DNA from: Micromonospora ferruginea
GTDB lineage: Bacteria; Actinomycetota; Actinomycetes; Mycobacteriales; Micromonosporaceae
Length of the DNA: 64,000 nt
NCBI RefSeq assembly: GCF_013694245.2
Contig: NZ_CP059322.2
Coordinates: forward strand, 3,417,001 to 3,481,000
Direction of reading: 5' to 3'
Shown: one piece after another, positions 16,543-25,668 of the stretch
Layout: each line of letters opens with the position of its first letter
Numbering within the stretch: position 1 is the first letter of the stretch
Position numbers and translations under genes: made by a program
The notes under the pieces: model-generated
Databases searched by the model: none
What the model was told of the DNA's origin: nothing
Seen by the model: the letters and a program-made list of their open reading frames with translations, nothing else

Positions 16543-17285
16543 CACGCCACCCCCTCCGCGTACGCCTCCCGGACCGGGCCGGACGCGCGGATCTCGGCGG
16601 GCGACCCGGTGGCGAGCGTCCGGCCGTCCCGCAGCACGGTCACCGTGTCGCAGAGCGCGTAGACCAGGTCCAGCCGGTGCTCGACCAGCAGCACCGCGAC
16701 CGCGCGCGGCAGCCCGCGCAGGAAGTCCGCCAGCCAGCCGACCTCCACCGCGGAGAGCCCGGCGGCCGGCTCGTCCAGCAGCAGCAGCCGCGGCCGGCCG
16801 GCCAGCGCCACGGCGATCTCCAGTTGCCGCCGCTGCCCGTGGGCGAGCTGCCCGGCCGTGGTCGCGGTGAGGGCGGCGAGGCCCACCCGGTCCAGCAGCG
16901 CCTCGGCGGTACGCCCGGCCGCCCGCCGTCGGGCGGTGGGATGCCACCGACCCGCCCGCTCGGCCCGGGGCAGCGCGGCGACCAGCACGTTCTCCCGTAC
17001 GGTCAGCGAGTCCCAGACGGCGGGCCGCTGGTGGATCCGGGCCACGCCGCGGCGGGCGCGGGCGGCCGGCCCGAGCCGGGTGACGTCCCGCCCGGCCAGC
17101 CGGATCCGGCCACCGGCCGGCCGGGTGGCGCCGGCCACCACGTCCAGCAGGGTGGTCTTGCCCGCGCCGTTCGGCCCGATCAGCGCGTGCCGCTGGCCGA
17201 GCGGGACGTGGAGGTCCACCGCGTCGAGCGCGGTCAACGACCCGTAGCGCACGGTGACCGCCTCGGCGGCGAGCAGCGGCGTCAC
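16542..17285 (-). CDS. livG: Branched-chain amino acid-type ABC transporter ATPase LivG
   Basis: A 247-residue ATPase with Walker A GPNGAGKTT (about 38-46), a Q-loop region GVARIHQRPAVWDSLTVREN typical of LivG, the degenerate signature LAHGQRRQLEIA, and Walker B LLLLDEPAAGLS. The signature is AHGQ instead of SGGQ, as in other LivG proteins (SYGQ/SHGQ). The GTG start at 17285 overlaps the livM stop (GTGA). It pairs with LivF to energise the importer. Confidence 0.93.
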   Translation of the reverse strand: MTPLLAAEAVTVRYGSLTALDAVDLHVPLGQRHALIGPNGAGKTTLLDVVAGATRPAGGRIRLAGRDVTRLGPAARARRGVARIHQRPAVWDSLTVRENVLVAALPRAERAGRWHPTARRRAAGRTAEALLDRVGLAALTATTAGQLAHGQRRQLEIAVALAGRPRLLLLDEPAAGLSAVEVGWLADFLRGLPRAVAVLLVEHRLDLVYALCDTVTVLRDGRTLATGSPAEIRASGPVREAYAEGVA

Positions 17286-18289
17286 GGGCGTACTCCGGTC
17301 ATCGCGGCCGGGCGGGGCGCGTCGGCGGGTCGGGCGGTCGGGGTGGACCGCCGGGGCGCCGGCCGGGCGGACCGGGCGGTGGGCAGCAGGTACGCGGCGA
17401 CGACGAAGGCCACCCCGAGCACCAGCGGCGCCTGCCCGGGCAGCGCGCCGAACAGCCAGTCCCGGGCGGCCACGACGAGCACGGCGCCGACCAGCGCGCC
17501 GCCGACCGAGGCGGTGCCGCCGACGACCACGCCGAGCAGCAGCAGCGCGGAGGTGTCGAAGCCGAAGTCGGCCGGCGAGACGTACTGCTGGGCGGTGACC
17601 AGCAGGGAGCCGGCCGCGCCGGCGATCGCGCCGGCGGCCACGTGGACGCCCGCCACCTGCGCCGGCACGCGGTGCCCGCTGGCCCGCAGCCGCGCCTCGT
17701 CGTCGCGGCCGGCCCGCAGCAGCAGGCCGGCCCGGGTCCGCAGGACCAGCAGCACCAGGCCGGTGAGCACCGCGACCACCAACAGCGTGTAGAGGTAGCG
17801 GGACCGGTCGGTGGCCAGCACCGGCAGCCCCCACAGCGGGCGGATCGGCGCGATGCCGGCCAGCCCGTCGGTGCCGCCGGTCACCGACGTCCACCGGCCG
17901 GCCAGCACCACCGCCAGCTCACCCACCGCCAGCGTGATCATCAGGAGCACCACCCCGCGGGCGCGCAGCACCAGCGGCAGTGCCACCACCGCCAGCGCCG
18001 CGCCCGCCACGGCCGCGACGAGCAGTTGCACCGGCCCGACGTCGGAGAGCCGGCCACCGGCCACCGCCCCGGCGTACGCGCCGGCCGCGTAGGGCGCGGT
18101 CTGGCCGAGCGTGGGCAGCCCGGCCACCCCGGTCAGCAGCGCGACGCCGACCGCGACCAGGCCCAACGCCAGCGTGCGGGCCAGCAGCGCCACGGTGTAG
18201 TCGTCCACCGACCAGGGCGCGGCGACCAGACCGGCCAGCACCGCCGCGCCGACCGCCGGCCGCAGCACCCGCACCGCCCGGCCCCTCAT
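17282..18289 (-). CDS. livM: ABC transporter permease LivM
   Basis: A 335-residue membrane protein with about nine hydrophobic segments. Family features are the GVAGLPTLGQTAPYAAGAY segment near residue 55 and MITLAVGEL around 135. Later come GGTDGLAGI, and the cytoplasmic EAA-like loop DDEARLRASGHRVPAQV, which contacts the ATPases. The C-terminus adds a short Pro/Arg-rich tail. Start and stop overlap both neighbours by 4 bases. It forms the channel with LivH. Confidence 0.92.
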   Translation of the reverse strand: MRGRAVRVLRPAVGAAVLAGLVAAPWSVDDYTVALLARTLALGLVAVGVALLTGVAGLPTLGQTAPYAAGAYAGAVAGGRLSDVGPVQLLVAAVAGAALAVVALPLVLRARGVVLLMITLAVGELAVVLAGRWTSVTGGTDGLAGIAPIRPLWGLPVLATDRSRYLYTLLVVAVLTGLVLLVLRTRAGLLLRAGRDDEARLRASGHRVPAQVAGVHVAAGAIAGAAGSLLVTAQQYVSPADFGFDTSALLLLGVVVGGTASVGGALVGAVLVVAARDWLFGALPGQAPLVLGVAFVVAAYLLPTARSARPAPRRSTPTARPADAPRPAAMTGVRP

Positions 18290-19167
18290 GTCGCCGTCCG
18301 CGCCGTGGCCAGGCCGCGGGCCCGGACCGCGAGCACGACCGCCATGGCGGCGAAGAGCAGGAACGGGGCGGCCGACGGGGCCAGCGCGACGCCGAGCGTC
18401 TGGATCTGGCCCACGGCCAGCGCGGCGAGCAGCGTGCCGGTCATCGAGCCGAGACCGCCGAGGACCACCACGACCAGGGAGAGCAGCAGCACCGCGTCGG
18501 CGGTGTCCGGCCCGGGGCCGATGATCGGCGCGCCGAGTACGCCCGCGGCGCCGGCCAGCGCCCCGGCCGCGGCCAGCACGCCGACCCGGACCACGGCCGG
18601 GCTCACGCCGAGCGTGGCGACCATCTCCGCGTCGTCGACCGCCGCCCGCACCAGCATGCCCGCCCGGGTCCGCCGCACCACCAGGTGCAGCAGGACGGCG
18701 AGCGCCGCGGCCACCACGATGAAGACCAGCCGGTACGCCGCGTAGCGGTGCCCGGCGACCGCCACCGACCCGTCCAGCGCGGCCGGCACCCGTACCGGTG
18801 GGTCGTCCGGGCCGAACGCGGCGACGAGCAGGCTCCCGCCGGCCAGCGCGACCCCGAAGGTGAGCAGCGCCTGGGTGAGGTGCCCGGCCGTCGCGACCCG
18901 GGCGAGCAGCACCGCGACCAGCGCGCCGGCGGCGGTGGCGGCGGCCACGCCGACCGCCAGCGCCACCGCCAGGCTGGCCCAGCCGCCGTCCAGCACCGCC
19001 GCGGCGGTGTAGCCGCCGATGGCGAACAGCAGCCCGTGCGCGAGGTTGAGGATGCCGGCCACGCCGAAGCAGAGCACCAGCCCGGCCGCGGCGACGAACA
19101 CCAGCAGCCCGTAGGCGACCCCGTCCAGGGCCGGCACGACGTAGGGGTCGACCGGCACGCCGGTCAT
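18286..19167 (-). CDS. livH: ABC transporter permease LivH
   Basis: A 293-residue permease with about eight transmembrane segments. It carries the LivH signature GVAGILNLAHGLLFAIGGY near the N-terminus and a DDAEMVATLGVSPAVVR coupling loop. I chose the ATG at 19167, which overlaps the livK stop (ATGA); the open frame extends further upstream only inside livK. It should form the membrane channel with LivM. Confidence 0.92.
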   Translation of the reverse strand: MTGVPVDPYVVPALDGVAYGLLVFVAAAGLVLCFGVAGILNLAHGLLFAIGGYTAAAVLDGGWASLAVALAVGVAAATAAGALVAVLLARVATAGHLTQALLTFGVALAGGSLLVAAFGPDDPPVRVPAALDGSVAVAGHRYAAYRLVFIVVAAALAVLLHLVVRRTRAGMLVRAAVDDAEMVATLGVSPAVVRVGVLAAAGALAGAAGVLGAPIIGPGPDTADAVLLLSLVVVVLGGLGSMTGTLLAALAVGQIQTLGVALAPSAAPFLLFAAMAVVLAVRARGLATARTAT

Positions 19168-20357
19168 CCCCCCACGGTGGCGAGGTCGCCCACCACGGTG
19201 TTGGACAGCGCCCGCCCGTCCTGGCGGACCTGGCGCAGGTACCACTTCTGCACCGGGGCGTGCGTGGTCGGCGAGAACTGCCAGGTGCCGCGCGGGCTGG
19301 CGATCTGACCGAGCTGGCCGATCGCCGCGTTGATCTTCTCCGGGGTGGCGTCGTCACCGGCCGCCGCGATCGCCCGGTCCAGCACCGCCGCCGCGTCGTA
19401 GGAGGCCATCGCGTACGTCGTCGGCGAGCCGTCGTGCTCGGCCTTCCACGCCGCCACGAACTCGCGGTTCTCGGCGTTGTCGAGGTCGGGCGAGTAGTTG
19501 AGCACCGAGTAGATGTCGCGGGCGGCGTCGCCCTGCGCGTCGAGCACCCCGCCCTCGGTCAGGAAGCCGGCGGCGTACAGCGGCACGTCCTTGATCTCGG
19601 ACTGGGCGTACTGCTTGACGAAGTCGACGGCCGCGCCACCGGCGTAGAACGTGTAGACCGCGTTCGCCCCGGAGGCCTTGATCCGGGCGAAGTACGGGGT
19701 GAAGTTGGTGGTCGCCGGGAACGGCGTGAACGTGGTCTTGCCGTCCGGGTTGGCGAGCTTGCCGCCGGCCGCGGCGAACGCCTCGGTGAAGCCCCGCAGC
19801 TCGTCCCAGCCGCCCTGGTAGTCCGGGCCGATCGCGTAGACCTTGCCCTTGACGTCGTCGCGCACGTGCGCCGCGATCGCCTCGCCGGGCTCGTCGGAGA
19901 GGTAGGAGGTGTGCCAGACCCGGGACACGTCCTTCAGCTCCGGCCGCCCGTTGGACCCGACGAACGGCACCTTCGTCTCGTTGAGCAGCGGATAGACCGC
20001 GGCCACCGAGCCGCCGCCGACGATGCCGGTGAGCGCCACCACCCGGTCCTGCTTGAGCAGCTTGGTGGCGGCGGGCACGGCGGTCGCCGCGCCGTTGCCC
20101 TCGTCCGCGACGACCAGCTCGACCTTGCGTCCGCCGAGCTTGCCGTCGTGGCCGGACAGGTAGAGCTGGAAGCCGTCGCGGATGTCCTTGCCCACCGACT
20201 GGTAGGTGCCGGAGAGCGAGGCGAGCAGACCGATCTTGACGGTGCCGCCGGAGCCGGCGGTCGGGCCGTCGTCGGCGCAGGCGGACGCCGCGAGCAGGAC
20301 GAGGGCGAGCAGCCCCGCGGTGCCGGCACGGCGGTGCCGGGACGAGGTCAGGGACAT
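19164..20357 (-). CDS. livK: Substrate-binding lipoprotein LivK of the ABC importer
   Basis: A 397-residue periplasmic-binding-protein-type lipoprotein. The signal peptide ends in the lipobox LAASAC with Cys27 as the lipidated residue, followed by a short Gly/Ser linker. The mature part starts with VKIGLLASLSGTYQSVGKD, the classic type I (Leu/Ile/Val-binding) fold opening, and ends in a FSPTTHAPVQKWYLRQV strand. Close relatives bind branched-chain amino acids, amides, urea or aromatic acids, so the ligand is open. Forty-seven bases separate it from the roadblock gene upstream on the same strand. Confidence 0.92.
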   Translation of the reverse strand: MSLTSSRHRRAGTAGLLALVLLAASACADDGPTAGSGGTVKIGLLASLSGTYQSVGKDIRDGFQLYLSGHDGKLGGRKVELVVADEGNGAATAVPAATKLLKQDRVVALTGIVGGGSVAAVYPLLNETKVPFVGSNGRPELKDVSRVWHTSYLSDEPGEAIAAHVRDDVKGKVYAIGPDYQGGWDELRGFTEAFAAAGGKLANPDGKTTFTPFPATTNFTPYFARIKASGANAVYTFYAGGAAVDFVKQYAQSEIKDVPLYAAGFLTEGGVLDAQGDAARDIYSVLNYSPDLDNAENREFVAAWKAEHDGSPTTYAMASYDAAAVLDRAIAAAGDDATPEKINAAIGQLGQIASPRGTWQFSPTTHAPVQKWYLRQVRQDGRALSNTVVGDLATVGG

Positions 20358-20404
20358 GGTGTCTCTCCTGGTTCAGGGGTGAGGATCCGGCGTGCTGCCG
20401 GCGG

Positions 20405-20809
20405 TCAGCGGCTGCGGCTCAGGGCCGCCCGGGCCGCGGGGGTGAGCGCGTCGCCGATGCGGTTCGCCAGCTCGGTCATCTCGTAGGAGACCTTGCCGAC
20501 GTCGCACCGCGGATCGGCGAGCACGAGCAGTGAGGCGCCGTCGTTGAAGGCCATGGAGAACATGAAGCCGCCCTCGAGCTGGGTGACGTTGGAGATCACC
20601 GCGCCGGCGTCGAAGAACGCCGCCGCGCCGCGCAGCAGACTGACCAGCCCGCTGCCGGTGGCCGCCAACTGGTCGGCCCGGTCCGGCGGGAGACCGCGGG
20701 TGGCGGCCACCATCAGACCGTCGCTGGAGATGGCGATGGCGTGGGTGACCTCGGTGGCGCGCTCGGCGAAGGCGTCCAACAGCCAGCCGAGATCCTGGTG
20801 GTCGGTCAC
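20405..20809 (-). CDS. Roadblock/LC7 (MglB-like) protein
   Basis: A 134-residue roadblock/LC7 protein. It has the DHQDLGWLLDAFAERATEV helix, then AIAISSDGLMVAATRGL, DQLAATGSGLVSLL and FMFSMAFNDGASLLVLAD. In actinomycete conservons (cvnB) such proteins act between a CvnA-type sensor and a small GTPase; in Myxococcus, MglB is a GTPase-activating protein. Here it follows the sensor gene by 18 bases, but no DUF742 (cvnC) or GTPase (cvnD) gene follows; the transporter genes come instead. The GTG is preceded by a GGGAGC ribosome site. Confidence 0.88.
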   Translation of the reverse strand: MTDHQDLGWLLDAFAERATEVTHAIAISSDGLMVAATRGLPPDRADQLAATGSGLVSLLRGAAAFFDAGAVISNVTQLEGGFMFSMAFNDGASLLVLADPRCDVGKVSYEMTELANRIGDALTPAARAALSRSR

Positions 20810-20827
20810 GTGCGCTCCCTTGTCGGG

Positions 20828-23296
20828 TCAGTGGGTGATGAGGGTGGTCCGGCGGCCGGCGACACCGCGGGCGTAGGCGGCCATCGCGTTGGCCACCCGG
20901 GCCGGGTCACGGTGCTCGGTGGCCTGCCGGGGCGCCGGTACGCCGCCGGGCACCAGTTGCTCCTGCGGCTGCCGGCGGGGCAGCCCGGAGGTGGTGGTGC
21001 CGGCGACCCGGGGCTCGTCGGAGCGCGCCGCGGTGCGCCAGGCGTCGTCGGCGGGGCCGGCCCACGACCCGCCGTCGCCGTCCGGCCGGTCCGCCTGGAA
21101 CCAGTGGTTGACCTGGTGGAAGATGACCAGCTCCTCGGTGGGTGCGTCGCCCGTCCGGGACGCCGCCGGCTGGAACACCGGGGCGACCGGGAGCGCCCGG
21201 TCGGCGGCCGGCCCGCCGGCCCACGGCTGCGGGGCGGGGCGCGCCCCGGCCGGCACGACGGTGGCCCGCCCGGTCGGGGAGGCGACGGTGGTGCGGCCCG
21301 CCCGCCGGGACGGCCGGTCGGGGGTGAGCAGGAACTCCTCGGGCGGCAGCGGCCTGATCAGCGCGGCCGGGAGCGCCACCTCGGCGATGGTGCCCCGACG
21401 CGGCCCGGAGCGGAGCTGGACGGCGGCGCCGAGCCGGGTGGCGAGTTGCCCCACCACGACCAGGCCCATCGCCCGGACGGTGGCGACGTCGATGGCGGGC
21501 GGCTGGGCGAGCAGGTCGTTGAGCTGCTGCCGCCGGTGCGGGGGCAGCCCGACGCCCTCGTCGCTGATCTGCACGATCACCCGGTCGCCGAGGCCGCGGC
21601 CGGTCACCCAGGCCTCGGTGGCCGGCGGCGAGTAGCCGGTGGCGTTCTCCATCAGCTCGGCGAGCAGGTGCACCACCTCGTCGACCGACTCGGCGGCCAC
21701 CGCCACGTCGCCGTCCACCAGGCCGATGCGGATGCGGGGGTAGTGCTCGATCTGGCTCTGCGCGGCCTGCAGCACCTGGGGCAGCGGCACGTCGTGGTGG
21801 CGGACCCGCCCGACGCCGACCCCGCCCAGCACCAGCAGGCTGGCGTTGATCCGGCCCATCCGGGTGGCGAGGTTGTCCAGCGCGTAGAGCTGGTGCAGCC
21901 GGTCCGGGTCGGTCTCGTCCTGCTCGACCTTGTCGACCTGGGCCAGGACGGCGTCGACCAGGCGCTGCTCCCGCCGGCTCAGGTGGATGAAGATCTCCGC
22001 GGTGTTGGCCCGCATCACGGCCTGCTCGGCGGCGGTGCGTACGGCGGCCCGGTGCACCGCGCTGAACGCCTGCCCGACCTCGCCGATCTCGTCGTCGCCG
22101 GAGACCTCCACCGCGTCGACGGCCTGCCGGCGGGCCAGTTCGTCCGGGTCCACCGAGGCGCTGTCCGGTTCCTGCAACCGGGCCACCACCTGGGGCAGCC
22201 GTTCGAAGGCGACCGCGTTCGCCGCGTCCCGCAGCCGGCGCAGCCGTCGGGTGATCTGACGGGCGACCGCCCAGGTGACCAGTGCGGTCAGCAGCAGCGC
22301 CAGCAGGGCGGCCGCCGCCTCGACGACGGTGCGTCGGCGTTGCTCGGCGTGCGCGGCGCGGATGTCGTCGAGCACCGCGCCGTCGACCCGCAGGCGCAGC
22401 TCGGCCAGGCGGACCGCCCACTGCCCGGTGGCGTTGAGCCAGGTGCCCAGGTCGAGCTGGAGGCGTTCGCCCGCCGCCGTGCGCGCCACCTGGTCGAGGA
22501 GGCGTTGCAGCCGCAGCGCGCTCTCCCCGCTGCCGGCCTGCTCCCACCAGCCCTGCCAGGCCGGCCGGGCGAGGGCCAGGAAGGCCAGCGTCGCCTCGGT
22601 GATGCCGGTCCGGGCGGCGGTGATGTCCTGTTGCAGGGCGGGTGTCACCTGGCCGGCGGTGACCGCGCGCAGCACGGCCACCTGTTGCTGGCCGACCGCC
22701 TCGGCCACTTTGGACAGCGCGGCGGAGGCACGGATGCCGTCCGCGATCCGCGGCTCGACCACGCCGAGGGTGACGCTCTCCCGCAGCCCGAGCAGGTCGG
22801 CGATGACGATGCGGTAGCTGAAGGTCATCGCCGACACCGAGGCGCGTTCGGCGGTGCGGACCTGGGCGCGCAGCGGCGCGAGGGCGGCGAGCGCGGCGTC
22901 GATGCGGGGCAGCACGGCCCGTTCGGCGGCGGCGCCGGAGGGCACCCGGGCGCGCTGCCGGCGGTAGCCGGCCACTGCGGCGTCGGTGGCGGTGGTGGCG
23001 TCGGCGAAGGCGTCCTGCTGCTCGGCGCCACCCCGGGTCAGCAGGTCGGCGGCGACGATCCGCTCGTGCTGGAGGCGATGTGCCAGGCCGCCCGCCTCGG
23101 CGCCGAGTTGGGCGAGTTGGCCGAGGTCGCTGGCGCGGGCGGTCTGGCGGGCGCTCTCGGTCAGCGCCAGGCCGGCGAAGCCCATCACGGCGACGAGCGG
23201 GGCCGCCACGATGAGACGCATCCGGCCGCCGATGCGCCACCGACGGCGGCGGGTCGGGTAGGGTCGGGCCGCGTGGGACCTCGTGCTCGACGCCAC
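20828..23296 (-). CDS. Membrane sensor histidine-kinase-like protein with NIT-type sensor domain (CvnA-like)
   Basis: An 822-residue membrane protein. TM1 is at about 26-46 and TM2 at about 324-345. The all-helical region between them fits the nitrate/nitrite-sensing (NIT) domain. A HAMP domain follows (about 346-450), then a dimerisation region (about 460-520). The ATPase domain has the N box [12 protein letters not shown] and G1 DEGVGLPP. From about residue 620 the tail is Pro/Arg-rich and probably disordered. In this family the dimerisation helix usually reads LDHLATR, from memory, whereas here it reads LDNLATR, so the candidate phosphoacceptor His is replaced. The GTG has a GGGGAG ribosome site upstream. 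It heads the roadblock-liv-methyltransferase operon. Confidence 0.88.
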   Translation of the reverse strand: MASSTRSHAARPYPTRRRRWRIGGRMRLIVAAPLVAVMGFAGLALTESARQTARASDLGQLAQLGAEAGGLAHRLQHERIVAADLLTRGGAEQQDAFADATTATDAAVAGYRRQRARVPSGAAAERAVLPRIDAALAALAPLRAQVRTAERASVSAMTFSYRIVIADLLGLRESVTLGVVEPRIADGIRASAALSKVAEAVGQQQVAVLRAVTAGQVTPALQQDITAARTGITEATLAFLALARPAWQGWWEQAGSGESALRLQRLLDQVARTAAGERLQLDLGTWLNATGQWAVRLAELRLRVDGAVLDDIRAAHAEQRRRTVVEAAAALLALLLTALVTWAVARQITRRLRRLRDAANAVAFERLPQVVARLQEPDSASVDPDELARRQAVDAVEVSGDDEIGEVGQAFSAVHRAAVRTAAEQAVMRANTAEIFIHLSRREQRLVDAVLAQVDKVEQDETDPDRLHQLYALDNLATRMGRINASLLVLGGVGVGRVRHHDVPLPQVLQAAQSQIEHYPRIRIGLVDGDVAVAAESVDEVVHLLAELMENATGYSPPATEAWVTGRGLGDRVIVQISDEGVGLPPHRRQQLNDLLAQPPAIDVATVRAMGLVVVGQLATRLGAAVQLRSGPRRGTIAEVALPAALIRPLPPEEFLLTPDRPSRRAGRTTVASPTGRATVVPAGARPAPQPWAGGPAADRALPVAPVFQPAASRTGDAPTEELVIFHQVNHWFQADRPDGDGGSWAGPADDAWRTAARSDEPRVAGTTTSGLPRRQPQEQLVPGGVPAPRQATEHRDPARVANAMAAYARGVAGRRTTLITH

Positions 23297-23477
23297 TGCT
23301 GACTCCCCGCACTGATCGGCAAAGTTCTATCTGCATTTGCGGATTGCACGTCTCATTGCGCCGGAAGCCATGCGTCGAGGCCAGACCCGGCCGTGGTACA
23401 AACAGGCCGTACCAGCATCTGTACCCAGAGTTGGCGACGCCGGTGGCCGACCCCGGCGCCCGGGGACCGGACCCCGG

Positions 23478-23930
23478 TCAGCGGCGGTCCACCGCCGGCG
23501 GTGGAGGCCCCTCCGGCTCGGGCTGCGCGAGCACCTGACCGATCAGCTCCCGAAGCTCGTCGATCGCCGCCACCACGGCCTGCGGGTCGCGCGGGTCGCG
23601 CCGCACGGCGGGTGCGGCGTCCGGCCGGTCCGCCTCGCCGAACCGGGGCCCCCGCCGGCCGTCCGCGGCCAACTGCTCCGCCGCGACCTGCGGCCACATG
23701 TCGCACAGCCGGCCGCCGGTGGCGAGCACATCGTCGCAGCGGGCGGCGAACTCCTGGCTGCCGAACCGCCGGCCGGACTCGACCGCGGCGACCGTCTCCC
23801 GGCTGAACCGCACCCGTTCGGCCAGCGCCCGCTGGGTCAGGCCGCGCCGGGTCCGCCAGCGGCGCAGCTCGGCACGGAACTGGCGGCTGGCGGCGGAGGG
23901 ATCGGCGTTCGACGCGGGCGTGCGATCCAT
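23478..23930 (-). CDS. XRE-family transcriptional regulator (helix-turn-helix)
   Basis: A 150-residue protein with a Cro/C1-type helix-turn-helix at about 18-75: RGLTQRALAERVRFSRETVA, then AVESGRRFGSQEFAARCDDVL. This matches the actinomycete WhiJ/BldB-partner class of XRE proteins, though it lacks their long C-terminal DUF5753 domain and ends in a Pro/Glu-rich tail. I chose ATG 23930 because GGTGAGCAC precedes it directly; an in-frame start ten codons earlier lacks a ribosome site. No partner small DUF397 gene is nearby. Target genes are unknown; the P450 gene upstream on the same strand is a candidate. Confidence 0.8.
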   Translation of the reverse strand: MDRTPASNADPSAASRQFRAELRRWRTRRGLTQRALAERVRFSRETVAAVESGRRFGSQEFAARCDDVLATGGRLCDMWPQVAAEQLAADGRRGPRFGEADRPDAAPAVRRDPRDPQAVVAAIDELRELIGQVLAQPEPEGPPPPAVDRR

Positions 23931-24096
23931 GTGCTCACCTTCGCGACGCCGGACCGGCATCGGCAGCAGATCGAGGGCGGGTGATGACTGGGCGTTCGCA
24001 GGGGGTCATTCTTAACCCACCGACGCGCGGGTGTGAAGACGCGACTGCGCTGCGTATCCGCCCGCGCCGGCCGTCCGGCGCCCCGACGACCACGCG

Positions 24097-25353
24097 TCAT
24101 CCCTCCGGGCGGTGGCCGGACGGCACCGTCGCGGCGACCGTGACCGGCAGCGCCCGGTGGGCCCGGAACGCCAGGTTGGGCCGGAAGGCGCGGTGGTGTC
24201 CCGGCGCCAGCCGCAGGCCCGGCAGGGCCGCCGCGAGGCGGGTGAGCGCGGTGCCGGCCTCCAGCCGGGCCAGCGCCGCCCCGATGCAGAAGTGCGGCCC
24301 GTGGCCGAAGGAGAGGTGGTCGTGCGCGTCCGGGCGCTCCGGGTCGAACCGGTCGGGGTGGCGGAACGCCGCCGGGTCCCGGTTGGCGGCGCCGATCAGC
24401 AGCAGGCAACGCGCCCCGGCGGGGATGGTGACCCCGCCCAGCGTGACCGGCCGGTTGGTCACCCGCAGCCAACCGTCGATGGCGGGCGCGAAGCGCAGCG
24501 TCTCGGCGAGGAACGCGGGCACCCGCTCCGGCCGCTCGGCGAACGACCGCCACCGGTCCGGTTCGGCCAGCGCCCGCTCCAGCGCGTGGGCGAGCAGCCC
24601 GGCCGTCGTCTCGTGCCCGGCGACCAGCAGGTTGAACACGATGCTGGACACCTCGGCCACGGTCAGCACCTCGTCGTCGCCGTGCCGGTACGCCAGCAGC
24701 TCGCCGACGTAGTCGTCGCCGCCACCGTCGAGCCGACGCCGCACGAGGTCCTGGCAGTAGCGCCAGAACTCCAGCAGCCCGCCGGCCAGCCGCACCTGCT
24801 CGGCCGGGTCGGGCCGGCCCCAGATCAGCGCGATCTGCCCGTCCGCCCAGGCCCGGATGCGCGGCACGTCGCCCGCCGGCACCCCGAGGATGTCCAGCAG
24901 GACCAGCAGCGGCAGCTCGGCGGTGAACGCGGTGACCAGGTCCACCTCCTCCCCGCCGCGGGCGGCCAGCCGCGACACCAGCTCGTCCACCCGGCGGCGG
25001 ACGATCCGGCCGTAGCGTTGCTCGACCCGTTCCGGGGTGTTGGCGAACGTGACCCGCAGCGCCCGCCGGGTGCGCGGATGCACCGGCGGGTCGGCCGCGG
25101 CGGTGGTGGGCGGCGCGTCGATCTGGGCGACCAGGGCCAGCGCCTCCGGGCAGACGTCGTAGACCGGGGCGAGGGTGAGGGCGTTGCCGAACGACCGCGC
25201 GTCGGCGAGCGCGCGCCGGACGTCGGCGTGCCGGCTGATCAGCCACAGCCCGAGTTCCTCGTCGTGGTGCACCCCGCCGTCGCCGGCCAGCAGCCGGGCC
25301 CAGACACCGGCCGGATCGGTGAGATACGCTCCCGCGAACGGATTCAACCGCAT
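24097..25353 (-). CDS. Cytochrome P450
   Basis: A 418-residue soluble bacterial P450 monooxygenase. The oxygen-binding I-helix reads LLVAGHETTA (246-250 for GHETT), the K-helix ExxR is ETLR (Glu284, Arg287), and the heme loop is FGHGPHFCIGAAL with Cys356 as axial ligand. Length and motifs fit the CYP107/CYP105-like actinomycete group that works with separate ferredoxin partners; none is encoded nearby. The ATG is 7 bases after AGGAGG; a GTG five codons upstream lies across that ribosome site and is unlikely. It lies 4.4 kb from the NRPS operon on the opposite strand. A tailoring role for that product is possible but not shown. Confidence 0.95.
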   Translation of the reverse strand: MRLNPFAGAYLTDPAGVWARLLAGDGGVHHDEELGLWLISRHADVRRALADARSFGNALTLAPVYDVCPEALALVAQIDAPPTTAAADPPVHPRTRRALRVTFANTPERVEQRYGRIVRRRVDELVSRLAARGGEEVDLVTAFTAELPLLVLLDILGVPAGDVPRIRAWADGQIALIWGRPDPAEQVRLAGGLLEFWRYCQDLVRRRLDGGGDDYVGELLAYRHGDDEVLTVAEVSSIVFNLLVAGHETTAGLLAHALERALAEPDRWRSFAERPERVPAFLAETLRFAPAIDGWLRVTNRPVTLGGVTIPAGARCLLLIGAANRDPAAFRHPDRFDPERPDAHDHLSFGHGPHFCIGAALARLEAGTALTRLAAALPGLRLAPGHHRAFRPNLAFRAHRALPVTVAATVPSGHRPEG

Positions 25354-25385
25354 GACCGCCTCCTGCACTACCGACCACTTTCCTT

Positions 25386-25415
25386 ACCGTGCGCTACCGG
25401 ACGAACACGCGTCAA
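25386..25415 (-). promoter_or_regulatory. Possible P450 promoter
   Basis: On the minus strand TTGACG (25415-25410) is followed after 18 bases by CACGGT (25391-25386), 33 bases upstream of the P450 start. An AT-rich block (25428-25440, aatatattt) lies just upstream of the -35. The -10 is poor. Confidence 0.35.
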
Positions 25416-25607
25416 GATTTGCCGGCATCAATATATTTCTGCCGCTTTCCCGCAACTTGCGCCCTGCTCCTTGCCTTTTCCACAACGCTGGTCGGTGTGT
25501 GACGATGCGGGGATGCGGGCGGTGGTTCGCCGGCGTCGTCGCGGCGGGTCGGCCCGGCCACCATGGACCGCCCGGCGACCGCCGGGATGCGGCTCGTCCG
25601 CCCCAGA

Positions 25608-25661
25608 CGGCCGTGGGCCGGCCCGGCGCCGGAGAAACCGACGCGGACCGGCCCACGGGCC
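25608..25661 (-). terminator. Terminator-like hairpin after the Ig-like protein gene
   Basis: Arms cggccgtgggccgg (25608-25621) and ccggcccacgggccg (25647-25661) pair over 14 bp with one bulged base, starting 7 bases after the stop of the minus-strand gene. No T run is obvious. The rest of the 315-base gap (25354-25668) holds only the candidate P450 promoter. Confidence 0.5.
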
Positions 25662-25668
25662 GACCGGC

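Noticed and set aside
25354..25368. GTG at 25368 as the P450 start
   Set aside because: It overlaps the AGGAGG ribosome site that correctly precedes the ATG at 25353.
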